A stretch of DNA of 29,480 bases. Source: a virus. A program made the position numbers and the translations under genes. A model generated the notes under the pieces. It had not been told where the DNA came from, searched no databases, and saw nothing but the letters and a program-made list of their open reading frames with translations. Of the stretch, positions 11,891 to 20,231 are shown piece after piece (position 1 is the stretch's first letter; every line of letters begins with the position of its first letter). The DNA is taken from positions 1 through 29,480 of the IMG/VR virus record IMGVR_UViG_3300037504_000626, one strand, 5' to 3'.

Positions 11891-11916
11891 AATAAGGAAA
11901 ACATTAAAACCAAAAC

Positions 11917-12159
11917 ATGAAAAAGGCCATGAAAAAGGCAGCTAAAACCGCCAAAAAAGCTGCCAAAATGTCTCTAGTATCAAGAGGAAAGAAGAACCCG
12001 GAGAAGAAAGCGAAAAAAACCTTAAAAAAGTCTGCTCAAGCGGCATCCTTAAAAAAGGCCGCTAGAGTGGCAGGCGTGAGAAGAGCTGTTAAAGCGGCAG
12101 GTGCCAAAAAGGCTGCTAAAATTGGAGGCGCCAAAAAAGCTTCACGAAAAAAATACTAG
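11917..12159 (+). CDS. Histone H1-like Lys/Ala-rich basic protein
   Basis: 80 residues made almost only of Lys, Ala, Arg and Gly, with KKAAK, KKAAR and KKASR-type repeats like eukaryotic histone H1 tails and the bacterial AlgP/HctB-like proteins. No acidic surface and no hydrophobic core are visible, so it is likely unfolded alone and binds DNA by charge. Its place between the glycosyltransferase block and the terminase genes, just before a strong terminator, fits late expression. It may condense phage or host DNA, or travel in the capsid. Confidence 0.75.
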   Translation: MKKAMKKAAKTAKKAAKMSLVSRGKKNPEKKAKKTLKKSAQAASLKKAARVAGVRRAVKAAGAKKAAKIGGAKKASRKKY

Positions 12160-12175
12160 AAACAAGTAAAACTTG

Positions 12176-12223
12176 AAACCTGTGCTATCCCTCCCAAAAG
12201 GGAATTTCTGCACAGGTTTTTTT
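12176..12223 (+). terminator. Strong intrinsic terminator with alternative pairing
   Basis: AAACCTGTGC 12176-12185 pairs with GCACAGGTTT 12210-12219 (10 pairs), followed by T to 12223. TCCC-AAAA-GGGA (12192-12203) forms a small inner hairpin. In addition, loop bases TCCCAAAAG 12192-12200 are complementary to CTTTTGGGA 12224-12232 directly downstream (9 pairs), which could make a pseudoknot or antiterminator. It separates the accessory block from the packaging and head genes. Confidence 0.8.
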
Positions 12224-12251
12224 CTTTTGGGAGAGGACAGCACACACTTGG

Positions 12252-12623
12252 ATGGACAAACTAACACCCCAGCAAGCAGACTTCCTACAATACTACCTAG
12301 ACCCCACAAGTGAAACATACAACAACGCCCTAAGAAGCGCTCTAAAAGCAGGATACAAGCAAGAATACGCCGAGAATATCACTCACCTTTTTCCAGATTG
12401 GCTATCGGATATTATCGGGGAGAAGAAAAAGCTCGTAGATAAGGCAAAAAAGAACCTAGACATATTCCTAGAAAGCCAAGATGAAAAGATAGCCCAAGAC
12501 ACAACCAAGTTTGTATTAAAAACACTAGGGAAAAAAGAAGGCTTTAGCGAAAAAATGGAAACAGAACACACTGGAGGAATCACTATAAGTATTAGCAAGG
12601 AAGTAGCAGACAAAAACCAATGA
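12252..12623 (+). CDS. terS: Terminase small subunit
   Basis: 123 residues. LTPQQADFLQYYLDPTSETY and NALRSALKAGYKQEYAENI form the helix-turn-helix region of terminase small subunits, and the rest is helical with a C-terminal EHTGGITISISKE tail typical of the family. It recognises the packaging site and hands DNA to the large subunit, whose gene overlaps by 4 bases (ATGA). It has no good Shine-Dalgarno; GGGAGAGG lies some 15 bases upstream. Confidence 0.82.
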   Translation: MDKLTPQQADFLQYYLDPTSETYNNALRSALKAGYKQEYAENITHLFPDWLSDIIGEKKKLVDKAKKNLDIFLESQDEKIAQDTTKFVLKTLGKKEGFSEKMETEHTGGITISISKEVADKNQ

Positions 12624-13828
12624 AGCTACACGAAAACCAAGCAATTATCGCCAGAGACACTTCAAGATTCCGTGTTTGTTGCACAGGAAGACGCTGGGGA
12701 AAAACAACCCTAGCAGTAGAAGAGATGAAAGGTAAGGCTATCTACAAGGAGGCAAGAGTAGCATATATCGCCCCAACCTACCAACAAGCAAGAGACATTG
12801 CCTGGGAGGCATTAAAAAAAGAACTCCACCCAATAGCGAAGAACATTAACGAATCCCGACTAGAAATTACAGTCCACAACCTAAAGCAAACAACAAGTCA
12901 AATAGTATTGAGAGGATGGGAGTCGATTGAAACCCTCAGAGGTCAATGGTACGACTTTATTGTGATAGATGAGGTAGCAAGCATGAGGAACTTCCAAATG
13001 TACTGGCAGGAGGTAGTAAGACCAACATTGACAGACAGAGAAGGAGAGGCGCTCTTTATCTCCACCCCAAAAGGATTCAATCATTTCTATGAGCTATATC
13101 AGGGGATAAACCCTAAAACTAAAGAAAGGGACCCTGATTATAAAAGTTTCACATTCACCAGTTATGATAACCCGCACGTAACCAGAGAAGAAATTGACAA
13201 AGCCAAGGAAGAACTAACAGAAGACCGCTTTGCTCAAGAATATCTAGCAGACTTCAGAAAGACAGAGGGATTGGTTTATAAAGAATTTAGCCGAGAACAA
13301 CACCTAAGCGAGGAAGAGCCTAGAGCGATAAAGACAATAGTAGGACTTGACTGGGGATACACTAACCCAGCAGCAATCCTACAAATCAAAGTAGACCACG
13401 ACAACAATTACCATATCATTGATGAGTGGTACAAAACACAACAAACCACCGACCAGATAATCCAAAAAGCAAAGAGTTTTACTCCCCAAGAAGTCTACCC
13501 AGACCCAGCAGAACCCGACAGACTAGAAGAACTAAGGAAGGCAGGCCTAAATGTAAGAGAAGTAAATAAAGACATTCCTGCAGGAATTAACAAAGTCAGA
13601 GAACTATTCAAGCAAAATAGAATCAAAATCCACCCTCGTTGCCAAAACCTCATTCACGAGCTTGAGACATACCGTTACCCAGAGAGAGGAGTAGACTTTA
13701 GTAGTAAAATAGACTACAGCGAAAAAGAAACTCCAATCAAAAAGAACGATCATGCCTGCGACTCCTTAAGATATGCCCTATATACAATAGAACCAGAGCA
13801 ATTCATAACTCTTAAGACATCTTACTAG
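12620..13828 (+). CDS. terL: Terminase large subunit
   Basis: 402 residues with both domains. ATPase: Walker A TGRRWGKTT with K28, the YIAPTYQQARD segment, Walker B IVIDE with D117-E118, and LFISTPKGF as coupling motif. Nuclease: GLDWGYTNP with D244, YPDPAEPD with D295/D300, and KKNDHACDSLRYAL with D377/D381, the usual RNase H-type acidic set. This is the motor that packages and cuts DNA. Followed by a 24-residue micro-gene and the portal. Confidence 0.95.
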   Translation: MKLHENQAIIARDTSRFRVCCTGRRWGKTTLAVEEMKGKAIYKEARVAYIAPTYQQARDIAWEALKKELHPIAKNINESRLEITVHNLKQTTSQIVLRGWESIETLRGQWYDFIVIDEVASMRNFQMYWQEVVRPTLTDREGEALFISTPKGFNHFYELYQGINPKTKERDPDYKSFTFTSYDNPHVTREEIDKAKEELTEDRFAQEYLADFRKTEGLVYKEFSREQHLSEEEPRAIKTIVGLDWGYTNPAAILQIKVDHDNNYHIIDEWYKTQQTTDQIIQKAKSFTPQEVYPDPAEPDRLEELRKAGLNVREVNKDIPAGINKVRELFKQNRIKIHPRCQNLIHELETYRYPERGVDFSSKIDYSEKETPIKKNDHACDSLRYALYTIEPEQFITLKTSY

Positions 13829-13903
13829 ATGAAAAAAAAGAAAAAGACCTACGATGGGTCCGGAAAATTGAAAACAGCCGCACCTAACAAAAAGAAGAAA
13901 TGA
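13829..13903 (+). CDS. 24-residue basic micro-protein
   Basis: MKKKKKTYDGSGKLKTAAPN then four Lys. It starts right after the terminase stop (TAG-ATG) and ends in ATGA with the portal gene, so it fills the gap exactly. It may be a real peptide that binds DNA or the portal, or mainly a device for translational coupling. No Shine-Dalgarno. Confidence 0.45.
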   Translation: MKKKKKTYDGSGKLKTAAPNKKKK

Positions 13904-15981
13904 ACAAGATAGAGCAAAAAGCAATTGATATGTTTACGGCCCATCAAAGCCGGTTTTTGACTATCAAAGAAATGTGGGCGGACCTGGAGGCTAGATACTC
14001 TAACCACAGCCGCCCCGGCTCTATCTCTGAACGAACAGAATCTAACATTCAACTTGGTAAGGCTTATTCAATGGTGGAAAACGCCCTGCCAAGACTACTA
14101 TCTCAGCAGCCCAAATATAGGTACCTAGCGGTATCCGCCGAAGACGAGGAAGCAGTGGAAAAATATGAAGCATTCGGCAAATACCAGTGGGAAGAGGCAG
14201 AAGTATCCGACAAAGCCTTAGACCTTGCCAGGTGGGGACTAATGATTGGCCTTGTAGGATACAAGGTGGGGTGGAAAAGAGAAGCCCGACTTAAAAAAAA
14301 GAAAGAGGACACAATTCTTGGGCTAGAGATTAAGAAACCCTTAATCGAGAAACTACCCGTCCTCAAGAAGATGACCAAGAAGAAAAGCAAGGAAGTCCAA
14401 GAGGTAACATCTAATTTCACGTTCGACGTTATTAAACCTTTCGACCTTATATGGGATGTTAACGCTATTTGCCCTCGAGACGCCAAGATGCTCGGCCACA
14501 AGATGCGAAAGACTATAGGAGAGCTTAAGGAATTAGGCTTTGATACTAGCGGGATTAAAGTTAGTGCTGAATCAGACTACTGGAGACGAAGGATGGAAGA
14601 GAAGGACGGAGCAGCAGGAGCGGTTGAGTATACTCTATCAGATAGTGAGCCGGTAGAATTAGTCGAAATGTACCTTTACCACCAAGACAAAGATATTCTT
14701 AAGTTGTACCAAGTCTACCTTGCGGGAGTGGGTGAGGGAGCACACGGGGCAACGTTTGTATTAAGAAGTGAAGAGGCACCACTAGACGAGCAGTTTATTC
14801 CGATGGGAGTTTGGAGGCCAATAAGACGTCCCGGGAAGTTTTACGGCTTTGGGCTAATCGAGCCTTGCACGGGAGTATTAGACGCTGAGGAGGATTATCT
14901 TAATATGCTCATTGAAGCGGAATGGACCAATGTCTGTCGGCCAATGGCATATAACCCTTCGATGCTCCACCACCCGGAAGACCTTGCATTCGAACCTAGG
15001 ATCTTAATCCCGGTTAAAGGAACTGACAACGTCAACAATGCAGTAGGAACGATCGAAACTCCCAAGCCTGACATTGGCGGAGGGATGGCGTTGACGGAAT
15101 ATCTAAGAACAATCCAACAAAACACTAGCGGTATCACTGACTTCCAGACCGGCTCTGACGAAATCAAAGGAGCCAAAACCCTCGGAGAGATCCAAATAAA
15201 AACCGAAGAGTCCAACCAGAGAATTAAGATGATGCTAGACAGTCTAGAGAAAGAATTCCTCCAGCCTCTAGGAGAGATGGTGTTGAACCTTAACAAGCAA
15301 TATCTAGCCGACGAACAAGAGGTATTCTACAGAATACTCGGAAGGAAAGGAGATTTAGGGAGAGAGAAGTTAGACTTTGAAACAGTGGAAGCTATCAAGG
15401 ACGTGTCTATTGTTAGCGGATCGAGCGCTATGGTGATGCAGCAAGCCGAAATACAGAAGTGGAGTTTACTACTCAATCAAGCAGCTCAAGAGTTAAGTTT
15501 CGGACCTATGGGCGTACCGGTAAACCGCGAGAAGATGTGGGAGAATCTACTCGAGAAAGGATTCCTGAGGAAAGACGTGGAAGCCTTCTTACCAAGCGTG
15601 AAGGAAAGAGAGGAAAAAGAAGTAGGAGCCCTTAACGATCAACTTGATCTTGCAGTAGAGGAGAACGACAATATCTTTGCCGCCAGAGTAACTCCCGACC
15701 AAGACCACCCCACGCACCTAAGACTCCACCGCCGAGCATTAACAGCAGAAGCAACCAAGGATCGTCAACTTTATCCATCAGAATTAATCAGACTTAACCA
15801 GCACATTGATGAGCACACCGCCGCAATGGGCGGGCAAGTCCCCAACTATGAACAAGGAATTGCAGGAATGGCTGGACAGCAACCAGGAGGAGCACCTCCT
15901 CAACAAGCTGGTCCAGGAGCAGGACCCGGACAAGGTACGATTCCTCCAAGCAAAAATCCAGGCCCGCCGGGAGTTGGTTGA
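13900..15981 (+). CDS. Portal protein (P22-like)
   Basis: 693 residues, in the range of large podoviral portals. The N-terminal helical part (SNIQLGKAYSMVENALPRLL) leads into a core with NFTFDVIKPFDLIWD and a YGFGLIEPCTGVLDAEEDYL region; GITDFQTGSDEIKGAKTLGE and the C-terminal HPTHLRLHRRALTAE fit P22-type portals. The last 35 residues are Gly/Pro/Gln-rich and overlap a second reading frame. The dodecameric ring is the DNA channel of the capsid and docks the terminase. Confidence 0.88.
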   Translation: MNKIEQKAIDMFTAHQSRFLTIKEMWADLEARYSNHSRPGSISERTESNIQLGKAYSMVENALPRLLSQQPKYRYLAVSAEDEEAVEKYEAFGKYQWEEAEVSDKALDLARWGLMIGLVGYKVGWKREARLKKKKEDTILGLEIKKPLIEKLPVLKKMTKKKSKEVQEVTSNFTFDVIKPFDLIWDVNAICPRDAKMLGHKMRKTIGELKELGFDTSGIKVSAESDYWRRRMEEKDGAAGAVEYTLSDSEPVELVEMYLYHQDKDILKLYQVYLAGVGEGAHGATFVLRSEEAPLDEQFIPMGVWRPIRRPGKFYGFGLIEPCTGVLDAEEDYLNMLIEAEWTNVCRPMAYNPSMLHHPEDLAFEPRILIPVKGTDNVNNAVGTIETPKPDIGGGMALTEYLRTIQQNTSGITDFQTGSDEIKGAKTLGEIQIKTEESNQRIKMMLDSLEKEFLQPLGEMVLNLNKQYLADEQEVFYRILGRKGDLGREKLDFETVEAIKDVSIVSGSSAMVMQQAEIQKWSLLLNQAAQELSFGPMGVPVNREKMWENLLEKGFLRKDVEAFLPSVKEREEKEVGALNDQLDLAVEENDNIFAARVTPDQDHPTHLRLHRRALTAEATKDRQLYPSELIRLNQHIDEHTAAMGGQVPNYEQGIAGMAGQQPGGAPPQQAGPGAGPGQGTIPPSKNPGPPGVG

Positions 15982-16009
15982 AGAAATTAAACAACAATGG
16001 AAACCATAG
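15848..16009 (+). CDS. Small helical protein overlapping the portal gene
   Basis: 53 residues from ATG 15848, in the +1 frame relative to the portal and overlapping its last 134 bases. The sequence NKELQEWLDSNQEEHLLNKL and a second amphipathic helix ending EEIKQQWKP look like a folded, charged helical protein, not like the shadow of a Gly/Pro tail. Its stop overlaps the next small frame (15997). An upstream in-frame ATG (15806) is less likely. Function unknown. Confidence 0.55.
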   Translation: MNKELQEWLDSNQEEHLLNKLVQEQDPDKVRFLQAKIQARRELVEEIKQQWKP

Positions 16010-16176
16010 ACTTTGAAAGAATGCTGGAACTTACCGGCAGAAAACCAGTATCACCAAGAAAACCTAAGTTTTTAACACATTATCCGGAGAGCTTCAACTC
16101 CGTTAAAAAACAGTCGTACAATTATGGAAAAAGAAAACCAGAGCGTAAACCCAGAGTCAAGCCAAGACTCGTCTGA
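15997..16176 (+). CDS. Basic proline-rich small protein
   Basis: 59 residues: METIDFERMLELTGRKPVSP, then a Lys/Arg/Pro-rich tail (RKPERKPRVKPRLV). It begins inside the preceding small gene and overlaps the scaffold gene by 53 bases in another frame. The N-terminal helix looks real, while the tail could partly be a by-product of the overlap, so the call is tentative. No Shine-Dalgarno. Confidence 0.45.
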   Translation: METIDFERMLELTGRKPVSPRKPKFLTHYPESFNSVKKQSYNYGKRKPERKPRVKPRLV

Positions 16177-16675
16177 CGCTCCAGACAAACAAGAGCAGAC
16201 CCCTGCCGCCAGTGAAGGCGTAAACACTCAGGAGGTTGAACGGCTTAAAGAGATTAATGAAAATCTCAAAAAAGCAATCAAGGAAGAACGGGAAAAAAGA
16301 AAAAAGGATCCCGTGAAACCTAAGGAGCCTGAAAGCGAGGATGAGGAGTGGCAAGAATGGGAGGAAGTTAAGACTACTGTTGCCATGGTAAAACTCCAAG
16401 AGCAAGACCCAACATTCAATGATCGAAAAGACCTAGTGATCGATGAAATGAAAAGAACAGGGAAGTCTCTGGAAGATGCCAACAACTCAGTGCTAGCTTC
16501 ACTTGTTCGCTACTCGATGTCCACACCGGAACAGGCGCCAGAATCACCTAACACAATAAGACCAAGCGCCACTCCCGAGCCACAGCAGGACTCTCGCTCT
16601 TCTTATGAACGAATTAAGCAAGGAGAATTTCAGAACGAAGACGAAAGAATTCTCGCCAAACTCTGGAGCCGCTAA
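16124..16675 (+). CDS. Capsid scaffolding protein
   Basis: 183 residues, very acidic and Glu/Lys/Gln-rich. Residues 1-35 are disordered, then a coiled coil (QEVERLKEINENLKKAIKEE), a middle with SEDEEWQEWEEVKTTVAMVKL, and a C-terminal helix QNEDERILAKLWSR. Composition, size and position between portal and capsid gene are those of phage scaffolds, which guide capsid assembly and are then released or cut. Confidence 0.75.
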   Translation: MEKENQSVNPESSQDSSDAPDKQEQTPAASEGVNTQEVERLKEINENLKKAIKEEREKRKKDPVKPKEPESEDEEWQEWEEVKTTVAMVKLQEQDPTFNDRKDLVIDEMKRTGKSLEDANNSVLASLVRYSMSTPEQAPESPNTIRPSATPEPQQDSRSSYERIKQGEFQNEDERILAKLWSR

Positions 16676-16682
16676 CAGATAA

Positions 16683-17585
16683 ATGGCTAATATCACAGGA
16701 CAGAACACTAGCACAACCGGAGATTACAGAATCTCGGAAGTGTGGAGTGAAAGGGTCGCCGAGCAGTTGCAGGCCAATTTGCAGGCAACCCGAACCTTCG
16801 CCGACTTCTCGGAGGAGGCAATGAGTAGAGGAGATGTAATCCACATCCCTTCAAAAGAAACCGCTAAATCAGTGGTGACCTTTACTGAAGGAAACCAGTT
16901 GCTTGACAACTTGGCAGCTGCCACTGAAACCGGCACTAACCTAACGATTGAAACTTATGAGGTGTTGCCTTTCACAGTCAGCCGGAAGCTTAAGAAGCAG
17001 TCTTTCTACCGCGAGAAAGACCTTGAATACCGAAACGCTGCTTACGCGATTGCTAAAGCAGTTGATACCGCTATTCTTGCCAACTCTTCAAGCTTTGACA
17101 ACACTGTCAACTCTGGTGGTGGAACCATCACCAACAAAGACTTGACGCAAGCCCTGACCAACCTTGACGAGGCGGACGTGCCGGAGACTGATAGGACTTG
17201 GTTATTCTCCCCTGCTTCCTTGCAAGACTTGATGGACTTGTCAGGCAACTACTTTACCTCTTTTGACTTCGCCGGGTCTAAGACTTTAGTGGAAGGAACC
17301 CGAGGATTGTTGAGCGATATGATCTTGGGCTCCCCTGCCATCAAGACCACCAACCTACCGACAGGAAGCTTTGGAAGTCCAGCGACTTCTGGAGTATATA
17401 ACTTATATGCTCACCGAGACGCTATTGCTTACGCAATGCAATTCCGCCCGACTGTTGAAGAAACTAAGCCGGGAGACGGAGTCGAGATTAACATCCAAGG
17501 ACAGCTTTGTAACGTATACACCCTATACGGCACTACTGCCTGGAGAACTGATCACGGAGTCCGAATCGGAAGGAGCAGTTCCTAG
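16683..17585 (+). CDS. Major capsid protein
   Basis: 300 residues. The N-terminus MANITGQNTSTTGDYRISEV leads to a domain with SRGDVIHIPSKETA (like P22/N4-type coats), LKKQSFYREKDLEYRNAAYA as spine helix and LYAHRDAIAYAMQFRPTVE, ending WRTDHGVRIGRSSS. These are features of HK97-fold coat proteins of podoviral type. It follows the scaffold by 7 bases and is followed by a stable hairpin. There is no Shine-Dalgarno despite the expected high output. Confidence 0.88.
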   Translation: MANITGQNTSTTGDYRISEVWSERVAEQLQANLQATRTFADFSEEAMSRGDVIHIPSKETAKSVVTFTEGNQLLDNLAAATETGTNLTIETYEVLPFTVSRKLKKQSFYREKDLEYRNAAYAIAKAVDTAILANSSSFDNTVNSGGGTITNKDLTQALTNLDEADVPETDRTWLFSPASLQDLMDLSGNYFTSFDFAGSKTLVEGTRGLLSDMILGSPAIKTTNLPTGSFGSPATSGVYNLYAHRDAIAYAMQFRPTVEETKPGDGVEINIQGQLCNVYTLYGTTAWRTDHGVRIGRSSS

Positions 17586-17591
17586 TAACTT

Positions 17592-17613
17592 AGCCTCCCC
17601 TTCGGGGGAGGCT
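17592..17613 (+). terminator. TTCG-loop hairpin after the capsid gene
   Basis: AGCCTCCCC 17592-17600 pairs with GGGGAGGCT 17605-17613 around the stable TTCG tetraloop. The next bases (TCCCCTT) are not a U-run, so it is more likely an mRNA stabiliser or weak attenuator than a full terminator. The 3' half carries GGGGAGG about 9 bases before the ATG at 17621, so folding would hide that ribosome-binding site. Confidence 0.6.
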
Positions 17614-17620
17614 TCCCCTT

Positions 17621-17794
17621 ATGATTAAAGAATGCCCAAAAGGATGCTTTGTAACCGACAAGAACCAGTACCGCTGCCCCAAATGCGGCCGGCCGTTGCT
17701 TGGACATGGAAAGCGCACCAAGGAAGAGGTGGTGGAGATGTCGAGGCAAAGACAATTCTCTAATAGGTCTGATTTTTTAAGAAAAAATGGCTAA
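17621..17794 (+). CDS. Small zinc-ribbon protein
   Basis: 57 residues: CPKGC at 5-9 and CPKCGRPL at 19-26, a zinc-ribbon knuckle pair, then a basic helical tail (KRTKEEVVEMSRQRQFSNR). Its stop overlaps the next start. Small zinc-ribbon genes at this point in head modules are found in many phages; role unknown. The ribosome-binding site may be masked by the preceding hairpin. Confidence 0.6.
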   Translation: MIKECPKGCFVTDKNQYRCPKCGRPLLGHGKRTKEEVVEMSRQRQFSNRSDFLRKNG

Positions 17795-18422
17795 TCTAGC
17801 AACATACAGAACACTAGTTAAAAACGAATTCGACGACACCTCCAAAAGAGCCGAGGCCGTAATTGACCAGGCTATTAAGGACGTATATCAAGAGATTATA
17901 CGTTACAACTCCAAGGCTCTCTTGGCGGTATCAGAAAGCGACACGACCACGTCAGAAGGAACTAAAGACTACACCCCATTGTCAGATTATATTGACGTAT
18001 TAGAGGTGATGTACAAAGAAAGCGGCGACTACAAGGAACTGCCAAGAGTAAGGTTTGAGAGATATACTGAACACTACATCAATAGAGACAACGGAACCCC
18101 CGAGTGTTACGCGGTGCAAGGGAGGACGTTTCGCTTAATGCCAGCCCCCAAAGAAGCTGGGACCCTTAAAATCCTCCACACCGCTCCGCCCGACGCGATA
18201 GCAGAGGATAACACATCAATAATCCCCGACCGCTACGAGCAAGTGCTTATCTTCGGAGCGTTAGCCAGGGCCTTCGCGTACCAATTAGTGCCAGACGCTG
18301 ACAGCTACCAAAGACTATATAGAACAGCTCTTAACGAAATGGTTCAAGAGATGGGAGCACAGGATGAACCAATCCGCCCCCTCCTCTATGGACGCTATCA
18401 TAGGAATGCCTTTTACCGGTAG
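17787..18422 (+). CDS. Head-tail connector / adaptor protein
   Basis: 211 residues. The N-terminal helices (MANLATYRTLVKNEFDDTSK and AIDQAIKDVYQEII-like) and the beta middle (YTPLSDYIDVLEVMY, ECYAVQGRTFRLMPAPKEAG) with a final helical block (YEQVLIFGALARAFAYQL) match phage adaptor proteins that sit under the portal. The position right before the hub protein supports this. It overlaps that gene by 59 bases. Confidence 0.72.
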   Translation: MANLATYRTLVKNEFDDTSKRAEAVIDQAIKDVYQEIIRYNSKALLAVSESDTTTSEGTKDYTPLSDYIDVLEVMYKESGDYKELPRVRFERYTEHYINRDNGTPECYAVQGRTFRLMPAPKEAGTLKILHTAPPDAIAEDNTSIIPDRYEQVLIFGALARAFAYQLVPDADSYQRLYRTALNEMVQEMGAQDEPIRPLLYGRYHRNAFYR

Positions 18423-20004
18423 ATACATTACAAATAATATTCCATCACTACGAGACGGACTGAACGACGCCATGGAGTCAAGCGAAATCAGAGACACAGA
18501 AATGGCCGATTGTGAGAACTTCACCGTTGACGATGTAGCGATGATAACCGCCCCCGGATATGTTGCAGGAGATGACAACCCACAGCCCGGGCCTTATTAC
18601 GCTATCTACCACTTCAGAAAAGATGATGGGACAAGTGTCCTCATTAGACAAAGACAGAACAAGCTGGAATATTCAGAAGACCAGAACACTTTTTTCACAA
18701 CTGGATGGACCGAATGCACCTTACCAACAGAAGGCAGCCCGGCTGCCACAGTAGAACTTCAAGAAATAACCCCCACCTTCGCCACCCTCAATAACACCGT
18801 GATATTCACTAATGGTAAAAACACGGTGATGAGCAGCACCGACGGTAAGACTTGGAGCTTAGAGCCATCAGTGCCCAAAGCCTACTATGTTATATCTAAC
18901 GGGTTAAACCGCTTAGTTTACGCGAGAACTGATGATGACCCCTCTATTATCCATTGGAGCGACATCAACCAACCAACTACAATTGGAGCTGACAGTTGGC
19001 AATTCATCAACCCTAATGATGGCCAGAAGATTTGGGGGATGGGGATGGCACCCAACGGAGCTTTAATTCTCTTTAAGACCCTCTCCTTCTATTCGATTGA
19101 CGATGTTACGCTGGACACCGTGGGCGTGAACTTTATAGGGAATTTCAAATTAGCTTCTCACCACACCATTCAAACCACCGAGGACTCTATTGTATGCGGG
19201 GGACTTGATGGAATCTATGAATGGAAGGGCGGAGCTATGAGACTAATCAGCGGGAGATTGAAGCAAGGAGGGCGCAACCTCACCCTAAACTCTCAGAGTT
19301 TCAGAGCGGGTTATTATAAGCTGGAGTATCACTTATCGGTGCCGGACACCGATTCAGGGACCACCAACGTCCAGGAGTATGTTGTGTACAAAGCCAGATA
19401 TCGCAACGATCCCCTTCAGCCTTACGTAATCACCAGAAACAAAAGAAATATCGGGTGCTATTGTCATGTTGATGACTTCTCCGTCTTGGGCCGACCAGGT
19501 GGATTGTATATTGGAGACTCCACCGGAGCGACAGGAAGTCCGGCGTCAGGGGGTACTCTCTTTGGGTGGATTAACAGTTACCGTCAAAAAACCTACCCTC
19601 AAGGACTAGCGGGAGACCCACAGCCGGCATATTTCACTACTAAGTATTTCACGGAAAATGTGGCTTTCTATATGAAGAGAGCAGTCAAAGCCTTTATCCA
19701 CCTTAAAGTCGAGGACAACACCTCCATTGAATTCAGTTATCGCTTCCAGCCTTATGGTGCGTGGGTTAGCCTTGATGAGACGGTAGAGGTAGGAGGGATA
19801 GACTGGGAGTTTAGCGACGGCTCGACAGGAGAGTTTGAGGAAGGGTATGGATTTTATGAGCTTGCGTCCGCTACCGCCTTCTTCGACCTTGAGAAGGGAC
19901 AAGAACCCAGGGGAATTCAATTTAAGGTAGCGTCAAATCAGGTAAATGATGTGCAAATTCTATCTATGGCATATAAAACACTTATTAAACCTATAATGAG
20001 ATGA
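18364..20004 (+). CDS. Tail hub / nozzle-like protein, beta-propeller style
   Basis: 546 residues, mostly beta. Repeated W/Y-x-hydrophobic blades such as NNTVIFTNGKNTVMSSTDGK, NGLNRLVYARTDDDPSIIHW, APNGALILFKTLSFYSI and IVCGGLDGIYEWKGGAMRLI point to a beta-propeller. This fits the tail-hub/stopper group that includes P22 gp10 and the T7 nozzle. It would close the channel after DNA packaging and carry the fibres. GGGAG precedes the ATG by about 6 bases. Confidence 0.65.
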   Translation: MNQSAPSSMDAIIGMPFTGRYITNNIPSLRDGLNDAMESSEIRDTEMADCENFTVDDVAMITAPGYVAGDDNPQPGPYYAIYHFRKDDGTSVLIRQRQNKLEYSEDQNTFFTTGWTECTLPTEGSPAATVELQEITPTFATLNNTVIFTNGKNTVMSSTDGKTWSLEPSVPKAYYVISNGLNRLVYARTDDDPSIIHWSDINQPTTIGADSWQFINPNDGQKIWGMGMAPNGALILFKTLSFYSIDDVTLDTVGVNFIGNFKLASHHTIQTTEDSIVCGGLDGIYEWKGGAMRLISGRLKQGGRNLTLNSQSFRAGYYKLEYHLSVPDTDSGTTNVQEYVVYKARYRNDPLQPYVITRNKRNIGCYCHVDDFSVLGRPGGLYIGDSTGATGSPASGGTLFGWINSYRQKTYPQGLAGDPQPAYFTTKYFTENVAFYMKRAVKAFIHLKVEDNTSIEFSYRFQPYGAWVSLDETVEVGGIDWEFSDGSTGEFEEGYGFYELASATAFFDLEKGQEPRGIQFKVASNQVNDVQILSMAYKTLIKPIMR

Positions 20005-20231
20005 CAGCACTCAATGAAGGGGGTTTGGTTGGGATTAATGCGAGAGGTAAGCGCGTTAAGAACGTATCCCGTCCTTACCTGCCTACCGATGCAATGACCT
20101 TTCGCATACCAAATCTAACGACAACAGAGAGAGACAATCTGCCCGACATTCAGGACGGGCTAATTATATTAAATACAACTGACAATAAAATCCAAGCAAG
20201 AGTTAACGGCTCTTGGACTAACTTAAACTAA
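20001..20231 (+). CDS. Small tail-associated protein
   Basis: 76 residues: the second half, TFRIPNLTTTERDNLPDIQD then GLIILNTTDNKIQARVNGSWTNL, is the short repeat often seen at the end of phage fibre and tail-spike proteins. It overlaps the hub gene by ATGA and ends on the next start. Probably a fibre adaptor or accessory protein. Confidence 0.6.
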   Translation: MTALNEGGLVGINARGKRVKNVSRPYLPTDAMTFRIPNLTTTERDNLPDIQDGLIILNTTDNKIQARVNGSWTNLN

